Source: Bacteroidota bacterium
Lineage (GTDB): Bacteria; Bacteroidota; Bacteroidia; Chitinophagales; Chitinophagaceae
Length of the DNA: 64,000 nt
Reading direction: 5' to 3'
Assembly: GCA_016711825.1 (NCBI GenBank)
Contig: JADJSG010000009.1
Coordinates: forward strand, 62,001-126,000
Every line of letters starts with the position of its first letter. Position 1 is the first letter of the stretch. The notes below the pieces were generated by a model. The model was given only the letters and a program-made list of their open reading frames with translations. It was not told the DNA's origin and made no database searches. The position numbers were made by a program, and so were the translations under genes. Of the stretch, positions 44,917 to 52,322 are shown one piece after another.

Positions 44917-45699
44917 TTATCTACGACCAATTCTATCGATAAACTCAAGAAAATCATCTTTACTACTTTGAAAAGTAAACAAATCATTGATTAAAAATGC
45001 ATTTCTGGGATCAACTAATTTATTGTAATTATCTTTCGCGAACTGGAGTTTTGTGCTTTCAAAAGTCAATTCCTTTAAGATACCCATAAGCTGAGCAACT
45101 GTTAATTTAGTATTTCTCAACATGGAGTTAAGTAAAGTAATTTTAGAAGATTCAAAAGTGGTTTTTCGCACTTGGTCTATCAATTGATTGTATCTTCCAA
45201 TACTTAATGCCCCACGATAATTTTCCCAGTTGTTATCTTCATAGTTGTTATTGTCATGATTCCAATGATTGTCTTGCTGGTTCCAACGTTGGTTATTATT
45301 CCAAGCTTTCATGTCTTCATCCCAATTTTCCCAATTATCATTGTTATTCCAATGTCCATAATCATCGATGCAACAATTTTCTTCTATTTCCATCCCTTTT
45401 TCGAAAACGGAACAGTAATAAATACTGCCTGGTTTCACCATAATCATGCCCTGGTAAATCATCATACCATTTCGATATCCATAACCATTGCTATTATATG
45501 CAAACACTTTAATCATATGTTTACCAACAGATACATTCGGAATGGTTAAAGTTCTACCTATTTTATTGATACGTATACCATCGATGGATACTGAAATAGT
45601 TCGGCCTCTTTCTTCTCTAATACGAAGCATTCCTTTATTCCAACCTGCAAATGCTGAAAAATTGGCAATAATCAAGAGGAGGAGTAATAATTTTTTCAT
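44917..45699 (-). CDS. DUF4476-domain exported protein
   Basis: A 260-residue protein with a signal peptide (MKKLLLLLLIIANFSAFA). A beta-rich N-terminal domain (about 22-110: LRIREERGRTISVSIDGIRI) is followed by a Trp/Asn/Asp-rich low-complexity linker (about 113-163). The C-terminal DUF4476 helical domain (about 166-258) has YNQLIDQVRKTTFESSK and LKELTFESTKLQFAKDNY; each repeat is built on an F-(E/Q)-S-(S/T)-K motif, also seen in LFTFQSSKDDFL. DUF4476 is common in Bacteroidota and uncharacterised. A good promoter lies about 75 bp upstream. Confidence 0.87.
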   Translation of the reverse strand: MKKLLLLLLIIANFSAFAGWNKGMLRIREERGRTISVSIDGIRINKIGRTLTIPNVSVGKHMIKVFAYNSNGYGYRNGMMIYQGMIMVKPGSIYYCSVFEKGMEIEENCCIDDYGHWNNNDNWENWDEDMKAWNNNQRWNQQDNHWNHDNNNYEDNNWENYRGALSIGRYNQLIDQVRKTTFESSKITLLNSMLRNTKLTVAQLMGILKELTFESTKLQFAKDNYNKLVDPRNAFLINDLFTFQSSKDDFLEFIDRIGRR

Positions 45700-45774
45700 G
45701 TCTTTTAATTTATTTATTTTTTAAAAATTGATTTCGTTTTTAAGACTCAATTAAAATCTTGTTGGTTTATGCGG

Positions 45775-45802
45775 CAAAAATAGAATAACTTTTTCATAAC
45801 AA
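45775..45802 (-). promoter_or_regulatory. Promoter of the DUF4476 gene
   Basis: On the minus strand, TTG (45802-45800), 17 nt, TATTTTTG (45782-45775). The predicted leader is about 70 nt, longer than for most genes here. Confidence 0.6.
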
Positions 45803-45811
45803 CGACTCAAT

Positions 45812-46543
45812 TTATTTGAATAAGGTATTACATATAATTCCAGTTGCCACCGCTGCATTTAAACTTTCAGCGTTTCCTTTTTGTGGTATACTTATTTCAA
45901 AGTCGCAATGTTGAATCAGTTTTTCATCAATACCTGCTGACTCATTCCCAATTAAAATCAATCCATTGGTTATTTTTTCCATTTCATTGACATTTGACCC
46001 ATTCAGCACAGCTGCATAGGTTTTGTTGCTCGTTTGCTGAATGATATAATTAAGCAAATCAGTGTAGTAACAAGTCACACGAAAAACGCTACCCATGGTG
46101 GCTTGTAGTACTTTTGGATTATACACATCCACCGTTTGTGCATTGCAAATAATGGTAGAAATGCCAAACCAGTCAGCGATACGAATAATACTTCCTAAAT
46201 TTCCAGGATCTTGAATATTATCAAGTGCAAGTGCTTTGTCGAAATTTGGAATGGATGTTGCATCAGGCATTACTACAAGCGCTAATACCTCATTGGGTGT
46301 TTTCAAACCACTGATTCTGCTCAATGATTGTTCAGTAATCAGCGATATTTTCAGTTTAGATATACCTGAAGGTGCATGATTGGATATCCAATACTGGGTG
46401 GCAAAAATTTCTACAATTTCATATTGAGATTTCAGCAATTCATCCACCATTTTTATACCTTCAACTACAAACTGTTTGTACTCATACCGTTTTTTTTTAT
46501 CATCTAATGAACGAATATGTTTAACTTGCGCTTTCGAAATCAT
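45812..46543 (-). CDS. TrmH-family (SpoU/SPOUT) RNA 2'-O-methyltransferase
   Basis: A 243-residue SAM-dependent RNA methyltransferase, probably acting on 23S rRNA or tRNA. It has an N-terminal substrate-binding domain (AQVKHIRSLDDKKKRYEYKQ, then FVVEGIKMVDELL) and a C-terminal knotted SPOUT domain with motif 1 (DNIQDPGNLGSIIRIADWFG), motif 2 (LILIGNESAGID) and motif 3 (ISIPQKGNAESLNAAVATG). The frame extends to 46633, but the extension runs into the divergent Omp85 gene and the family start MISKAQVKHI lies at 46543. Only 16 bp separate it from that gene's GTG, so their promoters must overlap the coding ends. Confidence 0.88.
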   Translation of the reverse strand: MISKAQVKHIRSLDDKKKRYEYKQFVVEGIKMVDELLKSQYEIVEIFATQYWISNHAPSGISKLKISLITEQSLSRISGLKTPNEVLALVVMPDATSIPNFDKALALDNIQDPGNLGSIIRIADWFGISTIICNAQTVDVYNPKVLQATMGSVFRVTCYYTDLLNYIIQQTSNKTYAAVLNGSNVNEMEKITNGLILIGNESAGIDEKLIQHCDFEISIPQKGNAESLNAAVATGIICNTLFK

Positions 46544-46559
46544 ATAGGGTATAAAGATA

Positions 46560-48956
46560 GTGTCAAAATTCAATAAGTATATACTGTTTGTTTCAGTGAT
46601 TTTCCTATTGGGAATGTTATTGAGTTCCTGCAATTATACAAAACATCTGACAAAAGATCAGACTTTAATAGGCAAAACTTCCTTAAAACTAAATACCTTA
46701 AAAAAGATAAAATACAAGGGTGAATTTGAAAGTGCCATTCTCAGTTATGCGCAACCCAAACCGAATACCCATTTATTAGATTTAGATATCATGCCCAAAT
46801 TTAAACTTTGGAAATACAATAATAAATATTGGAAATATGTAAAAGATACAATGAATGAAAAAATCACTAAACATAAAGTGGAACCTCCTAGTTTGATCGA
46901 TACGTTTAAAATTAAGAAGTCAGCCTTAAACATGAAACAATTTATGATGAATCAAGGATATTTTTATGCCGAGGTGAGTAGTAAAATTGTTCCTACAAAA
47001 AATCCGAAAATAAGCAATATTGAATATAGTATTAATGCAGGAAAAAATTATATCATAGACAAAGTTCGTAATGAAACACAGGATGCCAATTTGTTATTTT
47101 TAATCAATAAAAATGCAGAAAAAAGTTTTATCAAAAAAGGGCTTCCTTTTACTAATTTCAGTTGTGGCTTGGAACGTGAACGACTTTATAAAATATTTAG
47201 AAATAGTGGGCTTTATGATTTCAAAATGGACAATATTAGCTTTATTATTGATACCACAGACAGGCAATCGTTGATCAATTTATCAGAAGACCCCTTTGAA
47301 CAATCAGTCAATTTTACCCAGGAAAAAAAAGAAAATAAGACGATCAACATTACGGTTAAATATGAAAAAACAAAAGACAGTTCATATACACAAGTTTATC
47401 ACTTTAAAAACATTTTTGTAGAAATCAATGACGTATTTGCTAAAAATGCGCAAGTAGCTGAAACGACAAATATGTTAGATAATATCCATTTTAAATACAA
47501 AACATTACCTATCAATCGTAAAGTAATTGCCAGAAATATTTTTATTCAACCTGGTACAGACTTTAACACCATAGATGTGGAAGCAACAATCAATCGATTG
47601 AATCAATTGGGTGTATTTCAATTTGTAAATATCCGATTTGAAAAGATACCTGAAGAAACAGGACAATTAAATTGTTTTATCACCTTAAATACATCTGCTA
47701 AAATGGATGCTACCGTATTGGGTGATATTAGCACAAGTGATGGTGATTATTTTTTAGGATTTGGCGGGAGTGTAATCTACAAAAACAGAAATCTGTTTAG
47801 TGGTGCCAATCAAATGCTTTTAAGAGCCTCTTATTCTACTGAATTTAGAAACGATAATTTATTAACGGGTCAAAAAAGATTTTACCTATCAGGTAATAAT
47901 GCAAGTGTAACATCAGAGTTTACATTTCCTAAATTTATTGTCCCTTTTAAACAAACAATTTTTAGTAAAAAAACACTTCCTTATACTATATTTTCTATTA
48001 ATTATAGTTTAATACAACGTATTCAAAATTATACCATCATCAATGCTACTGGTAGTTTTGGTTATACATGGCGTGAATCAAACAAAAAACAATGGCGTTT
48101 AAATCCTTCTTTTTTAACGATTACAAAAGTACCCACACGATATTTGGGCAGTTCATTCAAAGATAAAATTGAGAATAATGATTACCTCCGAAACATTTTT
48201 TCAGACAATACCATTTATGGTGAAAATGTAACCTATGATTTTAAAAACAATCCTGATAATGAATTAAAAAACAATACTGCCCTGCGTATATCCTTTGAAG
48301 AAGCAGGTACTATATTAAAAGGGTTTAATTATATCTACAATTTAATTTCTGACAATAATATTTCACCCATTGCACGTTATATCAAATTAGAAACTGACTT
48401 AAGAAGATATATCAGAATGAATAAAAGTGAATGGGCTAGTAGAATCATGATTGGAGTAGGTGTACCCATAGCTGAAAGCGAAGCCCTCCCCTATATCAAA
48501 CGTTATTCAGCGGGTGGTGCATTTAGCAATAGAGGTTGGAGAGCTCGTACACTAGGTCCTGGTCGTTCATTAGATACAACCCTCAATACATCTTATATAG
48601 ACAGAACGGGTGATATGAAATTTGAACTTAATTCAGAATATAGAATGAACCTGCTTAAATTATTTTCGGGGGTGATCAATCTAAAAGGTGCTTTATTTGC
48701 TGATATCGGCAATATCTGGCTTTTTAATAAAAGCAGTGATATACCAGGTGGTGAATTTGATACTCGGTATTTATTTCGCGATTTAGCCATTTCATGTGGT
48801 GCAGGATTTAGAATCGATTTTTCATTTTTTGTGTTTCGCATTGATTTGGGCTTTCCTATTAAGCAACCTCATGAACCCAAAAACTATGGTTTTACCTTCG
48901 ATCAGTTAAAGTATAGCAGTGGCATATGGAATATAGCTATTGGTTATCCATTCTAA
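46560..48956 (+). CDS. Omp85-family (BamA/TamA-like) outer-membrane protein with lipoprotein signal
   Basis: A 798-residue outer-membrane protein. It begins at GTG 46560 with a type II signal peptide whose lipobox is MLLSSC (Cys near residue 24). POTRA-like segments (about 90-370) precede a 16-strand barrel (about 390-798), with FNTIDVEATINRLNQLGVF between them. The late RRYSAGGAFSNRGWRARTLG matches the VRGY/R-G loop of Omp85 barrels, and the C-terminus ends in aromatic Phe (IAIGYPF). A role in outer-membrane protein assembly or translocation is inferred. This is a paralogue type common in Bacteroidota, divergent from a TrmH gene. True BamA may be elsewhere. Confidence 0.85.
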   Translation: MSKFNKYILFVSVIFLLGMLLSSCNYTKHLTKDQTLIGKTSLKLNTLKKIKYKGEFESAILSYAQPKPNTHLLDLDIMPKFKLWKYNNKYWKYVKDTMNEKITKHKVEPPSLIDTFKIKKSALNMKQFMMNQGYFYAEVSSKIVPTKNPKISNIEYSINAGKNYIIDKVRNETQDANLLFLINKNAEKSFIKKGLPFTNFSCGLERERLYKIFRNSGLYDFKMDNISFIIDTTDRQSLINLSEDPFEQSVNFTQEKKENKTINITVKYEKTKDSSYTQVYHFKNIFVEINDVFAKNAQVAETTNMLDNIHFKYKTLPINRKVIARNIFIQPGTDFNTIDVEATINRLNQLGVFQFVNIRFEKIPEETGQLNCFITLNTSAKMDATVLGDISTSDGDYFLGFGGSVIYKNRNLFSGANQMLLRASYSTEFRNDNLLTGQKRFYLSGNNASVTSEFTFPKFIVPFKQTIFSKKTLPYTIFSINYSLIQRIQNYTIINATGSFGYTWRESNKKQWRLNPSFLTITKVPTRYLGSSFKDKIENNDYLRNIFSDNTIYGENVTYDFKNNPDNELKNNTALRISFEEAGTILKGFNYIYNLISDNNISPIARYIKLETDLRRYIRMNKSEWASRIMIGVGVPIAESEALPYIKRYSAGGAFSNRGWRARTLGPGRSLDTTLNTSYIDRTGDMKFELNSEYRMNLLKLFSGVINLKGALFADIGNIWLFNKSSDIPGGEFDTRYLFRDLAISCGAGFRIDFSFFVFRIDLGFPIKQPHEPKNYGFTFDQLKYSSGIWNIAIGYPF

Positions 48957-49060
48957 GGGGTTATTTTTTTATAAAGGCAAGATTGAAACCTGAAAAAAAT
49001 ATTGATTAAGTCCTACTTCTGAAGCTGGATAAGCAATTAGGACATTTTTTGTAAAAAAAA

Positions 49061-49091
49061 TTTGCTTAAAAATAAATAATGCTTACCTTTG
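49061..49091 (+). promoter_or_regulatory. Promoter of the rplKAJL operon
   Basis: TTTG (49061-49064), 19 nt, TACCTTTG (49084-49091) is a full match to the Bacteroidota consensus. The predicted transcript start is near 49095, giving a leader of about 94 nt. Confidence 0.8.
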
Positions 49092-49093
49092 CG

Positions 49094-49163
49094 CTCCCTT
49101 AGAAGTTCTTTTCGATACTATTTTGAAAGAATTGGGAGTGCTGACCACTTAAGGTATCAGCAC
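49094..49163 (+). promoter_or_regulatory. Structured 5' leader of rplK mRNA (candidate ribosomal-protein autoregulation site)
   Basis: CTCCC (49094-49098) can pair with GGGAG (49134-49138) around a partly paired interior (TTCTTTTC with GAAAGAA). GTGCTGA (49138-49144) pairs exactly with TCAGCAC (49157-49163), extended by CC/GG inside. In many bacteria L1 binds the rplKA leader to repress translation; that this leader does so is inference. No T-tract follows, so it is not a terminator. Confidence 0.5.
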
Positions 49164-49188
49164 GTTTGAACCAAAAAAAAAATTTATA

Positions 49189-49632
49189 ATGGCTAAAGTT
49201 ATCAGTGGCTTCGTAAAGCTACAATGCAAAGGCGGTCAGGCAAATCCCGCGCCTCCAATCGGTCCGGCATTAGGTTCCAAAGGTGTAAACATCATGGAAT
49301 TCTGCAAACAGTTTAATGCACGCACACAAGACAAACCAGGTAAAGTATTACCGGTTTTAATCACCGTTTACTCAGACAAAAGTTTTGATTTCATTATCAA
49401 AACCCCTCCTGCAGCTATTCAGCTGATGGAACTTGCTAAAGTGAAAAATGGTTCTAAAGAACCTAATCGTAACAAAGTAGGTAAAGTAACTTGGGAACAA
49501 GTTGAGGAAATCGCAAAAGACAAAATGCCCGATTTGAATTGTTTCACACTCCACAGCGCTATGAGCATGGTAGCCGGTACTGCACGCAGTATGGGTTTAA
49601 CTGTAGATGGTACTGCGCCATGGGAAAATTAA
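49189..49632 (+). CDS. rplK: 50S ribosomal protein L11
   Basis: A 147-residue protein of the GTPase-associated centre. N-terminal domain GFVKLQCKGGQANPAPPIGP and ALGSKGVNIMEFCKQFNART; C-terminal RNA-binding domain with MSMVAGTARSMGLTVDG. Typical length. First gene of rplK-rplA-rplJ-rplL; unusually, neither secE nor nusG precedes it. Confidence 0.98.
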   Translation: MAKVISGFVKLQCKGGQANPAPPIGPALGSKGVNIMEFCKQFNARTQDKPGKVLPVLITVYSDKSFDFIIKTPPAAIQLMELAKVKNGSKEPNRNKVGKVTWEQVEEIAKDKMPDLNCFTLHSAMSMVAGTARSMGLTVDGTAPWEN

Positions 49633-49657
49633 TTTTTAGCAACAAAATAGTAACACA

Positions 49658-50350
49658 ATGAAATTGAATAAAAAAAGAAAAGTAGCGCAAACAAAATTTG
49701 ACACTGCTAAAATATATAGTCTTGAAGAAGCTTCTAAAATGATGAAAGATATCAACTGTACTAAATTTGACAGTTCTGTAGATATACATGTTCGTTTAGG
49801 TGTTGATCCTAAAAAGGCAGATCAGGCCATCAGAGGTACTGTATCATTACCACATGGTACTGGTAAAACTAAAAAAGTATTGGTATTATGCACACCTGAA
49901 AAAGAAGCAGAAGCAACAGCTGCTGGTGCTGACTTTGTAGGCTTAGATGAATACGTTGCTAAAATAGATGGTGGCTGGACAGATATCGACGTTATCATTG
50001 CAACCCCTTCTGTGATGCCTAAAATTGGACGTTTGGGTAAAATACTTGGACCTAGAAACTTGATGCCTAACCCTAAAACTGGAACCGTAACAAACGATGT
50101 AGCAGGTGCAGTAAATGAAGTAAAAGGTGGTAAAATAGCCTTTAAGGTAGACAAATCTGGTATTATACATGCTTCTATCGGTCGTGTGTCTTTTGAACCT
50201 AAAAAGATTCAAGAAAATAGTCAAGAACTTATCAATGCAATTGTACGTTTAAAACCATCGTCTTCAAAAGGTGCTTACGTAAGAGGCATCAGCATGGCCA
50301 CTACAATGAGTCCAGGCATTTATGTAGACACTAAAACTGCATTGAATTAA
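49658..50350 (+). CDS. rplA: 50S ribosomal protein L1
   Basis: A 230-residue protein of the L1 stalk and, in many bacteria, translational repressor of its own operon. Marks are SSVDIHVRLGVDPKKADQAI, RGTVSLPHGTGK, GKLGRLGKILGPRNLMPNPK-like core (here IGRLGKILGPRNLMPNPKTG) and VEPKKIQ-like FEPKKIQENSQEL. It follows rplK after 25 bp. The only leader space for autoregulation is upstream of rplK. Confidence 0.98.
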   Translation: MKLNKKRKVAQTKFDTAKIYSLEEASKMMKDINCTKFDSSVDIHVRLGVDPKKADQAIRGTVSLPHGTGKTKKVLVLCTPEKEAEATAAGADFVGLDEYVAKIDGGWTDIDVIIATPSVMPKIGRLGKILGPRNLMPNPKTGTVTNDVAGAVNEVKGGKIAFKVDKSGIIHASIGRVSFEPKKIQENSQELINAIVRLKPSSSKGAYVRGISMATTMSPGIYVDTKTALN

Positions 50351-50376
50351 TTTCCATCACTACAAAAAAATTAAAA

Positions 50377-50880
50377 ATGACAACTGAACAAAAAAATCAA
50401 GCCATAGAAGTATTAAAAGAAAAATTTTCACAATACAATAATTTCTATGTTACAGATACAGAATCGCTTACCGTAGAGCAAACAAACAAATTGCGTGGAT
50501 TATGCTTTGATAAAGCAGTAGAAATGAAAGTAGCTAAAAATACCCTCATCGTGAAAGCCTTACAACAATTAGGCAATGACAAATACAATGGTATTATGGA
50601 TGCATTTCATGGCGTAACAGCCCTGATGTTTAGCGAAAGTCCTAAAGAACCCGCTTTGCTTATTAGTTCTATTCGTAAAGAGTATAATATTGAAAAACCA
50701 TTGCTTAAAGCAGCATTAATCGGTGAAGATGTGTTTGTTGGAAACGATAGCTTGAAAGCATTACGAAACATCAAAACGAAAAACGAAATGATTGGTGAAG
50801 TATTGGGCTTATTGAAATCACCATTATCAAGAGTGATTTCTGCGCTTCAAAACAGACCAGAAACAGCAACTGCTGAATAA
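50377..50880 (+). CDS. rplJ: 50S ribosomal protein L10
   Basis: A 167-residue stalk-base protein that anchors L7/L12 dimers. N-terminal RNA-binding region with YVTDTESLTVEQTNKLRGLC, VEMKVAKNTLIVKAL and FHGVTALMFSESPKEPALLI; the C-terminal helix (LLKSPLSRVISALQNRPE) binds L12. Only 26 bp separate it from rplA, too little for a separate L10 leader structure. Confidence 0.97.
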   Translation: MTTEQKNQAIEVLKEKFSQYNNFYVTDTESLTVEQTNKLRGLCFDKAVEMKVAKNTLIVKALQQLGNDKYNGIMDAFHGVTALMFSESPKEPALLISSIRKEYNIEKPLLKAALIGEDVFVGNDSLKALRNIKTKNEMIGEVLGLLKSPLSRVISALQNRPETATAE

Positions 50881-50942
50881 TAACAACGGCTTCCGCACTT
50901 AATTTAATATAAACAACTTTAAAAAAAACAAAAAAATTTATC

Positions 50943-51314
50943 ATGGCAGACATAAAAAATTTAGCTGAACAATTAGTAGGCTTAACAGTAAAAGAAGTAC
51001 AAGAATTAGCTGATGTATTAAAAGCTGATTATGGCATTGAACCAGCAGCAGTTGCAGTAGCAGCAGTTGGAGACGGTGGTGGTGCAGCAGCGGTTGAAGA
51101 AAAAACTTCATTCACCGTAGTACTTAAAAGTGCAGGTGCAGCAAAACTTGGTGTTGTAAAAGTAGTAAAAGAAATGACTGGTCTTGGGCTTAAAGAAGCT
51201 AAAGATTTAGTTGATGCTGCTCCAGGTAACATCAAAGAAAATGTAGACAAAGCAACCGCAGAAGACATGGCAGCAAAATTGAAAGATGCTGGTGCTGATG
51301 TTGAAATCGTTTAA
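50943..51314 (+). CDS. rplL: 50S ribosomal protein L7/L12
   Basis: A 123-residue stalk protein recruiting GTPase factors. N-terminal dimerisation helices (NLAEQLVGLTVKEVQELADV), an Ala/Gly-rich hinge (about 39-52) and the C-terminal domain (EEKTSFTVVLKSAGAAKLGV and VVKEMTGLGLKEAKDLVDAA). It ends the operon: a terminator follows and rpoB does not, which breaks a widely conserved order. Confidence 0.98.
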   Translation: MADIKNLAEQLVGLTVKEVQELADVLKADYGIEPAAVAVAAVGDGGGAAAVEEKTSFTVVLKSAGAAKLGVVKVVKEMTGLGLKEAKDLVDAAPGNIKENVDKATAEDMAAKLKDAGADVEIV

Positions 51315-51376
51315 TAAACTGGTAAAAAGTTGTTAGTAGTAAGTAAATAGACTAACCACAATTACAAAAATAATAG

Positions 51377-51408
51377 ACCCTATAGGCTTATGCTTATAGG
51401 GTTTTTTT
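51377..51408 (+). terminator. Terminator of the rplKAJL operon
   Basis: ACCCTATA (51377-51384) and TATAGGGT (51395-51402) form a perfect stem followed by a run of seven T. It lies just upstream of the next gene's -7 box. Confidence 0.9.
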
Positions 51409-51420
51409 ATTTTAACGATG

Positions 51421-51428
51421 TACATTTG
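51421..51428 (+). promoter_or_regulatory. -7 promoter box of the HAD phosphatase gene, 4 nt before the likely ATG
   Basis: TACATTTG is an exact match. It overlaps the first in-frame ATG (51418) and ends 4 nt before ATG 51433, which predicts an mRNA starting at or within a base or two of that ATG. Confidence 0.55.
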
Positions 51429-51432
51429 CCCT

Positions 51433-51981
51433 ATGGATGTATTAAGAGAATTAGATGCTGACTGGACACTTTTTTTAGATAGAGATGGGGTGATTAACCA
51501 TGAAAAGGAGGCAGATTATATTAAACAAGTGGACGAATTTATTTTTTATGAAGGTGTATTGGAAGCCTTGCAAATACTAAGTGTACGTTTTAAATATCTG
51601 TTTATCGTTACCAACCAAAGGGGTATTGGCAAAGGCCTGATGACACATGAAGACTTACATGCGATACATGCCACAATGAAAGCACAAGTATTGAAAGCGG
51701 GCGGTCGTATCGATGCCATTTATTATGCCCCTGAATTAGCTTCAGATGCAATCAATCGAAAACCCAATATAGGGATGGGTTTACAAGCTAAAAATGATTT
51801 TCCGGCGATCGATTTTCATAAAAGTCTGATGGTAGGTAATAACCTATCAGATATGGAATTTGGTAAAAATTTAAAGATGAAAACCGTTTTTTTATCTACT
51901 ACGAATCCAAACCAAGCCCCACATCCTTTCATCGATCTTATTTACCCTACCCTATTGGATTTTGCAAAAAATATTTTATAA
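51433..51981 (+). CDS. HAD-IIIA family phosphatase (GmhB/HisB-N-like)
   Basis: A 182-residue cytosolic phosphatase. The HAD motif I is FLDRDGVINHE (nucleophile D16, acid D18); motif II Thr in FIVTNQRGIGKGLM; the Cys-zinc cluster of true GmhB is not apparent; motif IV is SLMVGNNLSDMEFGKN, with Asn in place of the usual first Asp of GDSxxD. Heptose bisphosphate or histidinol phosphate are possible substrates, but the nearby genes do not point to either. The first ATG (51418) lies within the promoter, so 51433 is used. Confidence 0.85.
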   Translation: MDVLRELDADWTLFLDRDGVINHEKEADYIKQVDEFIFYEGVLEALQILSVRFKYLFIVTNQRGIGKGLMTHEDLHAIHATMKAQVLKAGGRIDAIYYAPELASDAINRKPNIGMGLQAKNDFPAIDFHKSLMVGNNLSDMEFGKNLKMKTVFLSTTNPNQAPHPFIDLIYPTLLDFAKNIL

Positions 51982-52005
51982 TTTTGCCTGCATAAATCAA
52001 ATGTT

Positions 52006-52314
52006 ATGAAAAAAATACTTTTATTCACTACATTTTTAATGATAAATGTAGCTGTGCAAGCCAACAATGGTAGCAAACTTATCCGAACCCAAAAAAGACA
52101 GGAAAATATTATACGGTCGGCATTTAAAAGAGCCAAGATTACAGAAAACGAATACCGTAAATTGATGAATGAGCAACAAATCATCAAGAAATATATCGAC
52201 ATTGCCAATGCCGATCATTATTGGAATAGCGCTGAAATTAAACGCGTGAAAGGAAAATTAGATCGTGCCGAAAACCGATTGAGAAAGTATAAAACGAATG
52301 GCGAAATTTATTAA
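52006..52314 (+). CDS. Small exported protein of unknown function
   Basis: A 102-residue protein with a signal peptide (MKKILLFTTFLMINVAVQA) followed by a highly basic helical mature region: SKLIRTQKRQENIIRSAFKR, ITENEYRKLMNEQQIIKKYI and KRVKGKLDRAENRLRKYK. The mature part may form a helical hairpin. I do not recognise a family. It lies 24 bp after the HAD gene on the same strand and converges on mnmE. Periplasmic location is inferred from the signal alone. Confidence 0.72.
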   Translation: MKKILLFTTFLMINVAVQANNGSKLIRTQKRQENIIRSAFKRAKITENEYRKLMNEQQIIKKYIDIANADHYWNSAEIKRVKGKLDRAENRLRKYKTNGEIY

Positions 52315-52322
52315 TGGTCGCG

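Noticed and set aside
46544..46633. 30-codon N-terminal extension of the TrmH gene
   Set aside because: Runs into the divergent Omp85 coding region; the family N-terminus starts at 46543.
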